The translations under genes were made by a program, and so were the position numbers. Below, piece after piece: positions 1-11,631 of a DNA stretch of 64,000 nucleotides. A model generated the notes under the pieces. That model saw nothing but the letters and a program-made list of their open reading frames with translations, was not told the origin of the DNA and did no database searches. Each line of letters opens with the position of its first letter. Position 1 is the first letter of the stretch. The stretch is from a virus, in the IMG/VR virus record IMGVR_UViG_3300009182_000050, positions 1 through 64,000 of that record. The stretch is one strand, 5' to 3'.

Positions 1-2265
<2,265 letters not shown>

Positions 2266-2290
2266 TTACTTAAAGAAAAAAGGATAAATT

Positions 2291-3307
2291 ATGGCATCAC
2301 AGTTTCCAGCATCGCCAACTAATGGTCAACAGTTTAGTGTTGGTACAACTCGTTATATTTATAATTCAACCAAAAATCTTTGGGTAGTTGATACTGCAGT
2401 AACTCGCAAGGCTGTAAATTTTTATGTTTTTACTCAATCAGTCTCTTCTTGGCCTATCCCAACTGGAGCAAAAATAATTCAAGTTACTTGTATTGGAGCC
2501 GGCGGAGGTGGCGGCGGTGGCGGTGCTGATTATGATGGCGGAGGCGGTGCTGGTGGAGGAGGCGGTGGTCTTTCCATTGTTACATATAATTTAATTTCTG
2601 GCTACAATGCTACAGCCGTCATCACTATCGGGGCTGGTGGTGCAGGAGGAAGTGGTGGAAATAGTGATTTTCTTGGTTCTTCTGTTAGTGGCTCAGTCGG
2701 CGGTAGTACAACAGTAAAAATTGCATCATCAGGTGATAATGGAACCATATGGGCTGGTGGAGGTAGTGGTGGTCCTGGTGGAACTATAGAAGGAGTTTCT
2801 ACAGGTTCTGGTGGTTTAGGACAACTCACTGGAGGTGCTGGTGGCGGAGGTGGTTCTGGTACTACTGTAGCAACACTTAATGGCAATGATGCACCTCCAT
2901 CATACCGTGGCGGTGCTGGTGGTGGCGGTGGCGGTGCTGGTTTTTATGAAGTGGATAGAATTCAAGCAACATCTGGTGGTGCAGGTGGTTCTAATGATAC
3001 ATTTGGTGTCCCAACCGGGACACCTATGAATACTGCTCCAAGTGTTTTATATAGTACAATTACATATTTAGATACATACTATCCTGCTCTAAAACCTTCA
3101 TCTATTTATGCTCCTGGTGGTGGAGGTAATGGTGCTCTTTATAGTTTGTATGATGCTGGTATGAATGGAGGTACTGGTGGTTTGTATGGTGGTGGCGGCG
3201 GTGGCGGAGCTGGAATAGGTACTCCAGGTGGAGATGGTGCATCTGGTGGCGGTACTGGTGGTAGCGGGGCACAAGGCCTTGTGACAATGACAATTTGGTT
3301 TGAGTGA
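2291..3307 (+). CDS. Glycine-rich tail adhesin-like protein A
   Basis: 338 residues, preceded by AAAAAAGGATAAATT as ribosome site. The N-terminus (FPASPTNGQQFSVG then an aromatic strand and WVVD) is a short domain often seen at the start of phage tail-fibre proteins. The rest is a [14 protein letters not shown]-type glycine-rich domain ending in a hydrophobic strand (LVTMTIWFE). Such polyglycine-rich domains are known in some distal-fibre adhesins, where they pack as a polyglycine II lattice with variable loops; that structural role is inferred here. It is followed after 5 bp by another protein of the same type. Function: host binding or fibre tip. Confidence 0.72.
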   Translation: MASQFPASPTNGQQFSVGTTRYIYNSTKNLWVVDTAVTRKAVNFYVFTQSVSSWPIPTGAKIIQVTCIGAGGGGGGGGADYDGGGGAGGGGGGLSIVTYNLISGYNATAVITIGAGGAGGSGGNSDFLGSSVSGSVGGSTTVKIASSGDNGTIWAGGGSGGPGGTIEGVSTGSGGLGQLTGGAGGGGGSGTTVATLNGNDAPPSYRGGAGGGGGGAGFYEVDRIQATSGGAGGSNDTFGVPTGTPMNTAPSVLYSTITYLDTYYPALKPSSIYAPGGGGNGALYSLYDAGMNGGTGGLYGGGGGGGAGIGTPGGDGASGGGTGGSGAQGLVTMTIWFE

Positions 3308-3312
3308 TTTAG

Positions 3313-5601
3313 ATGCCTACATTTTCAAATAATATAGTTTCAAATATTGAATACTCTAATACGCTAACGCCTACTGGTGTATCTTCTCTTAGTACTAATG
3401 GATACAGTATAGAGATATCTGAAAATGGTAATACCATTGTTGCAGGTGACACTGGCGATAATGAAGGTAGGGGTGCTGTTTATGTTTTTAGTCGTCAAGG
3501 AGTTGGCGGACCTTGGGTGCAGACTCAAAAAATTACTTGGTCGTTGCAGACTATTGGTGGAAACTTTGGTTACTCGGTAGCCTTATCGGGTGATGCAAAT
3601 ACTTTAGTAGTTGGCTCTGTTAGTAACTCAGTTAATGCTGCTCAAGGTAAGGCTCAAGTTTATACTAGAAGTGCTTCTACTGGTTTATATTCAGAGTCTC
3701 AGACTATAACAGTAAGTACTGCATACTCTACTGCAGGTCAAATTGCTTATATTTCTAGTAACGGTTCTACAATATTTTTTGCAAGTCCAAATGAAACTGC
3801 ATCTAGAGGTACAGTTTATGTATACACTAAACCAACTACAACATGGACTTTACAAGGTACAATAATACAAGCAACAAAACCTTTATGGGGTACTGCTCTA
3901 AGTGTTTCTGGTGATGGAAATACAATAGCCGTTTTTAGGGAAGACGATATTGTTACTGTTTATTTTAGAGCAACAACTACTTTTGCTCTCCAAGGAACTT
4001 TACAACCTCCTACACTAGGTTTGAGTGGTTTTTTTGGTTCGGGGTATAACCCAATAAGCATTTCTTATGATGGTAATACGGTAGCAGTAGGTGAGCCTCA
4101 AAATGGAAATGTCTATACTTTTACAAGAAGTGGAAGTGTTTGGACAAGAATAAATACTTATGCAGCCCCTCTACCTTACACAAGTGGTGGTTTTGGTACA
4201 GCAATTGCTGTCTCTTCTGATGGCTCAACTTTATATATTAGAGACTCTTCAGGTCTTAATCCTGGCTATATTACTTCTCTTGATGTCTCTTCCCCGCTTT
4301 ATGTATATAGCACTGCTTCTACAACTTTGCTTTCTACTTTTTATACAACTAAACCAGATTATGATGCTAGTTTTGAAGTTTTCAAATGTTCAGTAAATGG
4401 CGGAAATATTGTAGGTAGTAATGGTTATGATGCTGTTAAAGTTTTTGATACTGGTAAAGCTTTAGATAATAATTTTTACGGTCATAATGGAAGAAACAAT
4501 ACATGGACTGTATCTAGATTTAATGAACTTACTTCTGTAAAAACAGTAAAAGCTAGTTATACTTTAACAACTAGTTTTACTTTTACTATTCCTGTAGGTG
4601 CTAAAGCAATAGATGTTATTTGCATTGGTGGAGGTGGAGGTGGCGGTGGAGGGGCAAGAAATGCTTCACCATACTATGGCGGTGGTTCAGGTGGTAGTGG
4701 AGGTAATGTATCAGAGTATATGTTTTCTGCTGATGCTTTAGGTGGTCCTGGAACTAATATTTTAGTAACCGTAGGTGCTGGTGGTCTTGGAGGTTCAATA
4801 ACTTCTTCAGGTACTACGGCTGCTAATGGTAATAGTGCTAGTAACGGTGGTACTACCAGTTTTGGCTCTTTTCTTAAAGCTGCTGGTGGAAATGCTGGCA
4901 CTTTTGCCTCCTTTAGTGGCGAGCCTCAGTCAACAACACCTCAAACAAATTATACAGGTATGTTTATTGGAAATACTGGTGGTAGTTCAGGGTCAGATGC
5001 AGCATCTTCTTATGCTGGTGCTGGTGCTGGCGGTGGCGGTGGCGGCGGTGTTTCTCCTAATGCTACAAAAGGTTCTATCCCTACTACTATAGATTTAGTA
5101 TCAGTTGCAGGTGCTAATGGAACTAGCAATGGTGCTTCATATACATCTCCTGGTGGTGGGGGTGGAGGTAGTTCTTCATCAGTATCAACTCCTCTTATTG
5201 CTGGTGAAGGTGCTAGTTATGGCGGTGGTGGTGGTGGCGGCGCAGAAGGTGCATCTCTTGGAGCTGGAGGTTCCAATGCTGCATATACTGGAGGAACTCT
5301 TACTGCTTCAACTGATACAGGTTATATAAGAATTGATATTACTGGTGGTACATCTCTTGTTGAAGACTCTAAGAATTATATTGATGTCACAGGTCTTACC
5401 TATACAGGTGCAACAGGCTCTACTACTGGTCCATTTTTAGTTACCAGTGGTACAACCATTGGTGGTACTTTTATAACATATAAAGTACCTACTGGAACTA
5501 CAGCCGTGTCAGGAACTCCTACAGTAGTGTTAACACGAGCTGGCGGTGCTGGCGGTAATGGTGCTGTTGGTATGTGTCATATTACAGTTTGGTATGGGTG
5601 A
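3313..5601 (+). CDS. FG-GAP-like propeller plus glycine-rich adhesin
   Basis: 762 residues in two parts. Residues 20-370 hold about six or seven repeats of the form FGxSVALSGDANTLVVG followed by VYVF or QVYTRSAS, the pattern of FG-GAP-type beta-propeller blades. Residues about 410-762 are a glycine-rich domain opening with [15 protein letters not shown] and ending MCHITVWYG, matching the neighbouring adhesins. The fusion suggests a receptor-binding propeller on a glycine-rich foot, or the reverse. Short spacing on both sides indicates co-transcription with the other fibre genes. Confidence 0.7.
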   Translation: MPTFSNNIVSNIEYSNTLTPTGVSSLSTNGYSIEISENGNTIVAGDTGDNEGRGAVYVFSRQGVGGPWVQTQKITWSLQTIGGNFGYSVALSGDANTLVVGSVSNSVNAAQGKAQVYTRSASTGLYSESQTITVSTAYSTAGQIAYISSNGSTIFFASPNETASRGTVYVYTKPTTTWTLQGTIIQATKPLWGTALSVSGDGNTIAVFREDDIVTVYFRATTTFALQGTLQPPTLGLSGFFGSGYNPISISYDGNTVAVGEPQNGNVYTFTRSGSVWTRINTYAAPLPYTSGGFGTAIAVSSDGSTLYIRDSSGLNPGYITSLDVSSPLYVYSTASTTLLSTFYTTKPDYDASFEVFKCSVNGGNIVGSNGYDAVKVFDTGKALDNNFYGHNGRNNTWTVSRFNELTSVKTVKASYTLTTSFTFTIPVGAKAIDVICIGGGGGGGGGARNASPYYGGGSGGSGGNVSEYMFSADALGGPGTNILVTVGAGGLGGSITSSGTTAANGNSASNGGTTSFGSFLKAAGGNAGTFASFSGEPQSTTPQTNYTGMFIGNTGGSSGSDAASSYAGAGAGGGGGGGVSPNATKGSIPTTIDLVSVAGANGTSNGASYTSPGGGGGGSSSSVSTPLIAGEGASYGGGGGGGAEGASLGAGGSNAAYTGGTLTASTDTGYIRIDITGGTSLVEDSKNYIDVTGLTYTGATGSTTGPFLVTSGTTIGGTFITYKVPTGTTAVSGTPTVVLTRAGGAGGNGAVGMCHITVWYG

Positions 5602-5606
5602 TGTAA

Positions 5607-6428
5607 ATGGCTTTTCCCTCTAGTCCTCTAAATGGTCAGCAATATACAATTGGTAACTCTACTTGGGAGTGGATTTCTGCTCAGGGATGCTGGAATCTTC
5701 TTGATGTAACAAATGTATATTCAACAACTACTCAAGTATTTACAAGTAGTGGTACTTGGAATATACCGTCAAATGCAAGTATGGCTCATATAACTTTAAT
5801 TGGAGGCGGTTCAGGTGGCCGTCCAGGTACCACTATCAATGCTACTTCAGGAAGTGGAGGTGATGGTGGTGGTGGTGGGGCTCTTACTAATGCACTTATT
5901 GATGTTGCTAATCTTTTAAGTTATATATCTCCTGCTACATCTGTAACCGTAACTATTGGTGTAGGAGGAGTTTCTGCTACAGCAGGTGGAGCTACTATTG
6001 TTGATATATCAAAAGCAGGTGGAGGCATTGCTCCAACAGGTTTTGGTAATTATACTGGTGGTCTTGGTTTGTTTAGAGGTGGTGGCGGTGGTTCAGGTAG
6101 CTCAGTTACTGCAAGTGGTAGTACTGCAGGTAGTGCAGGTGTGACAAGTTACGGTGGGGCAGGTGGTGGCAATGGTGGAAGTGCTAGTAATGCTTCTTTT
6201 AGTGTAAGTGGTGGAGCTGGAGGTGGTAGTCCTGTCTACACGATGGCTACAGGGGATACTTATGCTTCTAATATTCAAAATATGCCAGTTCCAGGAATAG
6301 TTGATAATACTGGAACTCCAAAATTTGGCGCAGGTGGGAATGGTGGTAACTATTCATCTGGAACAAGTACTAGTGGTCAAACAGGAGCAAACGGTGTAGC
6401 TGTTATTAAAGTTTGGTACAATTCTTAG
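5607..6428 (+). CDS. Glycine-rich tail adhesin-like protein B
   Basis: 273 residues, paralogous to the protein at 2291-3307. It has the same N-terminal pattern (FPSSPLNGQQYTIGNSTWEW), a strand motif VFTSSGTWNIPSNA and then a glycine-rich domain beginning ITLIGGGSGG and ending VIKVWYNS. Four consecutive genes carry the same kind of C-terminal domain, which points to gene duplication and specialisation of host-recognition tips. Confidence 0.7.
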   Translation: MAFPSSPLNGQQYTIGNSTWEWISAQGCWNLLDVTNVYSTTTQVFTSSGTWNIPSNASMAHITLIGGGSGGRPGTTINATSGSGGDGGGGGALTNALIDVANLLSYISPATSVTVTIGVGGVSATAGGATIVDISKAGGGIAPTGFGNYTGGLGLFRGGGGGSGSSVTASGSTAGSAGVTSYGGAGGGNGGSASNASFSVSGGAGGGSPVYTMATGDTYASNIQNMPVPGIVDNTGTPKFGAGGNGGNYSSGTSTSGQTGANGVAVIKVWYNS

Positions 6429-6453
6429 TACTACATCTACATAAGGAGAAAAT

Positions 6454-6687
6454 ATGAGTGAAGAAGTAATTACACCAGTTCAAAATCGTTACTTGATTCT
6501 TGATGAAACAAATACAGTAACAAATATTATTGTTTATGATGGAATTGCTGAGTATAACCCTGGTGAGGGTTTTACTTTAGAGCAACACCCAATCAATGAA
6601 GACAACACGCTGCCATTCGTTACAATCGGTTCTGTAAAGAATAGTGATGGTACATTTAGTTATACGGAGCCAGAAGTAGCACCTTAA
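6454..6687 (+). CDS. Small tail-fibre-associated protein
   Basis: 77 residues behind a good AAGGAG site. The sequence begins with a strand-rich segment RYLILDETNTVTNIIVYDG followed by a proline/glutamate-rich part. Short proteins with a 'vIDexNxVtNii.ydG' opening are frequent next to phage tail-fibre genes, where they serve as fibre tips or assembly factors. The family resemblance is by eye; the exact role is unknown. Confidence 0.55.
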   Translation: MSEEVITPVQNRYLILDETNTVTNIIVYDGIAEYNPGEGFTLEQHPINEDNTLPFVTIGSVKNSDGTFSYTEPEVAP

Positions 6688-6719
6688 CTAAGTAAAGTTA
6701 ACAAAGAGACGAGTACAGA

Positions 6720-7769
6720 ATGAAAATTGCTGTTTACACAATTGCGCTAAATGAGGAGCAATTTGTTGAACGCTGGTACACCGCAAATAAAGATGCTGAT
6801 TATCTAGTAATTGCCGATACCGGTTCAACGGATAATACTGTTGAAAAGGCTCGTGAACTAGGAATTATTGTCCACGAAATTCGCATTAAACCGTGGCGTT
6901 TTGATGACGCTAGGAATACTGCACTAGCTCTTGTTCCAGCAGATACTGATGTCTGTGTGTCTGTTGATATGGATGAAGTTCTTTATCCCGGTTGGCGTGA
7001 AGCCCTTGAATCTCAATGGGGAGATGCAAACCACGGTAGATTTCTTTATACATGGAATCACGAAGAAGATGGCAGTGACGGACTTACTTTTTGGTATGAA
7101 AAAATTCACGCTCGTCACGGATACCGTTGGAAGCACCCAGTTCACGAAATTATTCAGCCAGACCGGATTGAAGAAAAGTATGTTGATGTTCACGGGTTTC
7201 GTCTACATCATTTTGCCGACCCAACAAAATCTCGCGGTCAGTATCTAGAACTTCTTGCTCTTTCTGTAAAAGAAGACCCTCACAATGACCGTAACGCTTT
7301 TTACTATGCTCGTGAGTTAATGTTTTACAACCATAATGAAGAAGCAACTAAAGAATTCAAACGCCATTTAGCACTACCTTCTGCTGTATGGAAACCTGAA
7401 CGAGCCGCTGGTATGCGTTATTTGGCTAGAGTTGATGACCCTGAAAACGCTGAGATGTGGTTAAAGATGGCTACAGATGAGTGTCCAGATAATCGTGAAC
7501 CGTGGATTGAACTTGCTCAGCACTACTACCGCAAATCTGACTGGGAGAAATGCCTTCCAGCTGCACAGCGTGCTTTATCTATTGAAGTTCGTGACTACAA
7601 CTACCTTAGTGAGGCTTGGGCTTGGGGCGCGGAACCTCACGACCTTGCTGCAATCTCCTCTTACCACTTAGGTATGAAAGAAGATGCTATTAGATATGGT
7701 GAAAAAGCAGTAGAACTTTCTCCTGAAGATGGAAGACTAGTATCCAATCTTGAATGGTATAAAAAATGA
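6720..7769 (+). CDS. GT2-type glycosyltransferase with TPR-like C-terminus
   Basis: 349 residues. The N-terminal 120 residues are a GT-A fold: IALNEEQFVERWY, then DTGSTDNTVEKA (nucleotide-sugar loop) and VSVDMDEVL as the DxD-like metal site. The C-terminal half holds helical pairs (YYRKSDWEKCLPAAQRALS, YHLGMKEDAIRYGEKAVELSP) typical of tetratricopeptide repeats. It would transfer a sugar from an NDP donor. Its stop overlaps the next start by 4 bp (ATGA), so the two enzymes are probably translated together. Substrate unknown; virion fibre or host wall glycan are both possible. Confidence 0.8.
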   Translation: MKIAVYTIALNEEQFVERWYTANKDADYLVIADTGSTDNTVEKARELGIIVHEIRIKPWRFDDARNTALALVPADTDVCVSVDMDEVLYPGWREALESQWGDANHGRFLYTWNHEEDGSDGLTFWYEKIHARHGYRWKHPVHEIIQPDRIEEKYVDVHGFRLHHFADPTKSRGQYLELLALSVKEDPHNDRNAFYYARELMFYNHNEEATKEFKRHLALPSAVWKPERAAGMRYLARVDDPENAEMWLKMATDECPDNREPWIELAQHYYRKSDWEKCLPAAQRALSIEVRDYNYLSEAWAWGAEPHDLAAISSYHLGMKEDAIRYGEKAVELSPEDGRLVSNLEWYKK

Positions 7770-8488
7770 AAACTATTGCAGCAATACCAACACTTAATGC
7801 AATTGATTGGGTAGCACCTCTTATAGAGCATATTCTTTTATCTGATGAAGTTGATGAAGTATGGATTTATGACAATGGTTGTACTGACTTAACTCCTGAT
7901 TGGGTCCGTCATCGCCGTCTTATTGATAAGCGTCTATTTCTTATTGATTCTAAAGGTATGGGTCTTTACGAGATGTTTAATGATATGGCTAAAAAAGTAG
8001 TAGAAAAATACCCTGATGAGGAAATAAATCTTGCTATTTTGAATAGTGATATTCGTCTTCCAAAAAATGCTATTTCAACAATGTCAAAATTAATGCGTCA
8101 AGGTGGATATGTAATTAGCACTATTGACCCTTCTATCCCATCAATACGCTCTCCACATTTTGAGGACTGGAGTAGTCGTTTATTTCAAAACTACCCTCCA
8201 AAGGTTGAACCTTATGCTGAAGAGTACTCAGTTAGTAGGCCTATTGGATGGGCTATTGTTATTGCAGCTGAGTTCTTTAAGTCTCAACCATATATAGTTC
8301 ATCCAAGTTACCAGTGGTGGTTTGGGGATGATGACTTATTTAGACGCACAATTCAACTTGGTGGAAGAATTTGTATTTCACGAGGAGTGGGGTCAGACCA
8401 CTTTGGTTCTCAAAGTGACCCATACAATCCAAGAAAGCAAGAAATGATTAATAGTGATGTTCATATATACAGAGAGATGTGGGGTTAG
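7766..8488 (+). CDS. Putative glycosyltransferase (GT-A-like)
   Basis: 240 residues. The opening AIPTLNAIDWVAPLIEHIL and WIYDNGCTDLT fit the first two elements of a GT2 fold, LNSDIRLP is the likely DxD equivalent, and WWFGDDDLFRR near residue 190 resembles the acceptor-site acidic motif. Translationally coupled to the upstream glycosyltransferase and followed at once by an NDP-sugar dehydratase. Confidence 0.7.
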   Translation: MKTIAAIPTLNAIDWVAPLIEHILLSDEVDEVWIYDNGCTDLTPDWVRHRRLIDKRLFLIDSKGMGLYEMFNDMAKKVVEKYPDEEINLAILNSDIRLPKNAISTMSKLMRQGGYVISTIDPSIPSIRSPHFEDWSSRLFQNYPPKVEPYAEEYSVSRPIGWAIVIAAEFFKSQPYIVHPSYQWWFGDDDLFRRTIQLGGRICISRGVGSDHFGSQSDPYNPRKQEMINSDVHIYREMWG

Positions 8489-8490
8489 TA

Positions 8491-9519
8491 ATGACTAAAA
8501 GAGTTTTACTTACAGGTGCTAGTGGTTTTGTAGGAAGTCATGTATTTAGACATTTACTTGTTAATACAGATTGGGAACTTGTTTGTCCAGTAACATTTAC
8601 TCATAAAGGTGTTCAAGATAGGATTCGTCTTAATATTGAAGATAATCCTGAGTACCTTGACAGAGTAAAACTAGTTCATATTGATTTAGCATCTCCTATT
8701 AGTTCTGTAACTTCTCACGCTTTTGGTCGTATTGACTATGTTCTTAATCTTGCTAGTGAGAGTCATGTTGACCGTAGCATTGAGGACCCATCACCTTTTA
8801 TCATTAACAATGTACAACTAATATGTTACTTACTTGATTGGGCTCGTAATTCAGAACATTTAGAGAAGTTTATACATATATCTACTGATGAAGTTTATGG
8901 ACCAGCAGAGGCTGGGTACGCTCATCGTGAATGGAAAGACCTTCATCTCCCTAGTAATCCTTACTCAGCATCAAAATCTGCTCAAGAAGATATTTGCTAT
9001 GCATACTGGCGTACATATGATGTTCCAATTATCATTACAAATACAATGAACATCATTGGTGAGATGCAGGACCCAGAAAAATATGTTCCTCTTGTTGTCA
9101 AAAAAATTCTTAGAGATGAAACACTTGAAATTCACGCTTCAATAGCTACTGGTCAAATTGGTAGTAGGTATTATTTGCATGCAAGAAATCAAGCAGATGG
9201 TCTTTTGCATGTACTTAATAATGTTGACCCAGTTAAATATGATGGTGAAGGTAATAATCTTCCAAGACGGTTCCACATTGTTGGTGAAAAAGAACTTAAT
9301 AATCTTCAGATGGCAGAACTTATTGCTGATGAACTTGGTCTACCTTTGAAATATAAATTAATTGATTTCAACAAATCTCGACCTGGACACGACTTACGCT
9401 ACGCGTTAGATGGTTCTCAGATGGCAGAAATTGGTTGGACTCCTCCAATTCCTTTAGAAGAATCTTTAAGAAAAACTGTTCGTTGGATTTATAACAATCA
9501 AGAATGGCTGTCTTTGTAA
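8491..9519 (+). CDS. NDP-glucose 4,6-dehydratase-like SDR (RmlB type)
   Basis: Start chosen at MTKRVLLTGASG because the Rossmann strand follows directly; an in-frame ATG at 8479 lies inside the previous gene. The TGASGFVGSH loop binds NAD, STDEVYG gives the catalytic Thr-Asp-Glu, and YSASK gives Tyr-x3-Lys, the combination diagnostic of extended short-chain dehydrogenases acting on dTDP- or CDP-glucose. The product would be a 4-keto-6-deoxy sugar, the precursor of rhamnose and of C-methylated deoxysugars, consistent with the methyltransferases downstream. Length (342) is normal for the family. Confidence 0.85.
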   Translation: MTKRVLLTGASGFVGSHVFRHLLVNTDWELVCPVTFTHKGVQDRIRLNIEDNPEYLDRVKLVHIDLASPISSVTSHAFGRIDYVLNLASESHVDRSIEDPSPFIINNVQLICYLLDWARNSEHLEKFIHISTDEVYGPAEAGYAHREWKDLHLPSNPYSASKSAQEDICYAYWRTYDVPIIITNTMNIIGEMQDPEKYVPLVVKKILRDETLEIHASIATGQIGSRYYLHARNQADGLLHVLNNVDPVKYDGEGNNLPRRFHIVGEKELNNLQMAELIADELGLPLKYKLIDFNKSRPGHDLRYALDGSQMAEIGWTPPIPLEESLRKTVRWIYNNQEWLSL

Positions 9520-9521
9520 TT

Positions 9522-10334
9522 ATGCTAATGTCCGAGTTAGTTGAGAGACAAAAAACAATATTTGTTCAAGAAGGTTCTGTTAGTAAAACCGGTGAATTCT
9601 CTGGTGACAAAGTTGCTATGTTTGCTACGCATATGGAAAATGGAAGAATGTCTCCATCTGTTATTGCACAGTTGAGTGAGTTTGAGTTAAATAAATGGCC
9701 TGTAGTTGTCATTGACACAAGTCCTGCTGAATATGACTTTGATTGGCCAAAATGGGCTACTGTTATTCGTAGACCAAATGATAATCAAGACTGGGGTAGC
9801 TGGGCTACCGCTTTGAATATTATGCCAGGTCTTTGGGAAGCAAAAACTCTTTTACAGACTAATGATTCTTTAGTTGGTCCTTTTTATCCACTAGGAAGTA
9901 TTCTTAGACTTATGGATGCTGATGATGCTGATTTTGTTGGTTTAGTTGATAACACTCAAATTTCTTATCATTTATCTGCAATGTTTGTTTCTTATTGCAA
10001 TAATTCTATAAATAAAGAACCTTTCAAAACATTTTGGAAAGAATTATCAACTGTTGATACTCAGCCTGACCATATTCTGCAGCACGAAATTAAATTAAGT
10101 ATTGTTGCATTACAGAATAATCTAAAAGTTAAGTCACTATTTACTTGTGAAGATGCTGATGTTGATGTAACTCCACTATATGCAGCACCTAGAAAACTTT
10201 TTGAACTTGGTTGTCCTTTTATGAAGCGTAGAATGGTGCATTGGAATCCTGATACTGTTAAAGATTATGTAGTAAATTATGGGTCAACTGCTATAGAAAT
10301 GATTGACTATGCTTTAAGCGAGAAACTTATTTAA
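9522..10334 (+). CDS. RgpF-like rhamnan synthesis protein
   Basis: About 270 residues; the start is uncertain among ATGs at 9504, 9522 and 9528, with no clear ribosome site. The stretch LLQTNDSLVGPFYPL near residue 113 and the following FVGLVDN resemble the rhamnan synthesis F family, which works on rhamnose-rich wall polysaccharides. The position between a deoxysugar dehydratase and sugar methyltransferases supports this. The match is weaker than for the neighbours. Confidence 0.55.
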   Translation: MLMSELVERQKTIFVQEGSVSKTGEFSGDKVAMFATHMENGRMSPSVIAQLSEFELNKWPVVVIDTSPAEYDFDWPKWATVIRRPNDNQDWGSWATALNIMPGLWEAKTLLQTNDSLVGPFYPLGSILRLMDADDADFVGLVDNTQISYHLSAMFVSYCNNSINKEPFKTFWKELSTVDTQPDHILQHEIKLSIVALQNNLKVKSLFTCEDADVDVTPLYAAPRKLFELGCPFMKRRMVHWNPDTVKDYVVNYGSTAIEMIDYALSEKLI

Positions 10335-10350
10335 TGAAAAGAGTGAAATG

Positions 10351-11631
10351 ATGAATACGGAAAAGACAAATACTTGTATTGCTTGTGGTAAATCTAATAT
10401 AGAAAAAATTCTTGATTTAGGTCATCAAGTACCAGCAAATAACTTGCTTGAAGATAGAGATGACAAAGACTACACACTCTATCCTTTAGGTATTAATGCT
10501 TGCTCGGACTGTAGCCACGGTCAGTTATCATATTTTGTTGAACCAGCAAAGATGTTTAAGCAATACTCTTATGTAAGTTCAACAAGTCAGACTATGAAAT
10601 CTCATATGGAAAAACTTGCAAACTTTGTGTTAAATCTAAAAGGTAATGCAGTTTCAGTACTAGAGATTGGCTCTAATGATGGATTGTTTCTTAAGTCTCT
10701 AAAAGATGCTGGTATTACAAATATTTGTGGTGTAGACCCAGCAGAGAACATTGCATCTAAAGCAAATGAAGAAGGTCTTACAACAATTGTTGGTTTCTGG
10801 CCTGAAGTATCAGATGAGTTTTCATCTTTTGCATTTGATATTGTGATTGGTCAAAATGTGTTTGCTCACACGCCAAACCCATACGAGGCTCTAAAAGAAA
10901 TTAAACGAGTTCTTACTCAAGATGGTTTTGCAGTATTTCAAACATCACAGGCAGATATGATTGCCAATGGTGAATTTGATACTATCTACCACGAGCATTA
11001 CTCATTTTTCTGTGAAGCATCTATGGCTGCTCTTGCAGAACGCGTAGGTCTTCAACTTGTCTACACACACTATGTAGATATCCACGGTGGGTCATCATTG
11101 TATGTTCTTACACACGATTACCTAGACCCTGACATTGTTTCTATTGAGTTATCAGCTATCTCATCTGGACTTATAAATGTTGAGGCTAGAGACGATAGAA
11201 CTGCTCGCGTTCGTAAATACCGGACTGAAGAAGACTGGGAAAAATTTGAAAAGTCTTCTATAGATACAAGTGTTGGTGCTCTAAAAGTAGTTGAAGAGTG
11301 GCTTGATAAAGATAAAAGAATTGTTGCTGTAGGTGCAGCAGCCAAAGCAATAACTTTTTTGCGTGCTGCTCAAATACCGATTGATGCACTACTTGATGAA
11401 TCCCCATTAAAACTAGGTAAGTGGGTAGCCGGTCTTGATACTCAAATTACAGATTTTAAGAATGTAACTGATTCTGACGCATACATAATTGGTGCTTGGA
11501 ATTTTGCTAAAGAGATTGCAGCAAAACTACTACATGCTGGAGCAGACCACGCTGCACCTTGTATGGTTTATTTCCCTGAAGGAGTTACAACAACTCTTGG
11601 ATATCTAGCTCTTAATGGTTTAGATAATTAA
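10351..11631 (+). CDS. Sugar C-methyltransferase (zinc-binding, TylCIII-like)
   Basis: 426 residues. The N-terminus has CIACGKSNIEKILDLG and NACSDCSHGQ, the four-cysteine zinc module of the C-methyltransferase family. VLEIGSNDGLFL near residue 105 is the S-adenosylmethionine motif I, and AVGAAAKAITFL near residue 330 belongs to the C-terminal domain of these enzymes. Known members methylate C-3 of 4-keto-deoxysugars, the product expected from the dehydratase two genes upstream. The tandem ATG at 10348/10351 leaves the exact start open; 10351 has the better spacing to GAGTG. Confidence 0.85.
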   Translation: MNTEKTNTCIACGKSNIEKILDLGHQVPANNLLEDRDDKDYTLYPLGINACSDCSHGQLSYFVEPAKMFKQYSYVSSTSQTMKSHMEKLANFVLNLKGNAVSVLEIGSNDGLFLKSLKDAGITNICGVDPAENIASKANEEGLTTIVGFWPEVSDEFSSFAFDIVIGQNVFAHTPNPYEALKEIKRVLTQDGFAVFQTSQADMIANGEFDTIYHEHYSFFCEASMAALAERVGLQLVYTHYVDIHGGSSLYVLTHDYLDPDIVSIELSAISSGLINVEARDDRTARVRKYRTEEDWEKFEKSSIDTSVGALKVVEEWLDKDKRIVAVGAAAKAITFLRAAQIPIDALLDESPLKLGKWVAGLDTQITDFKNVTDSDAYIIGAWNFAKEIAAKLLHAGADHAAPCMVYFPEGVTTTLGYLALNGLDN

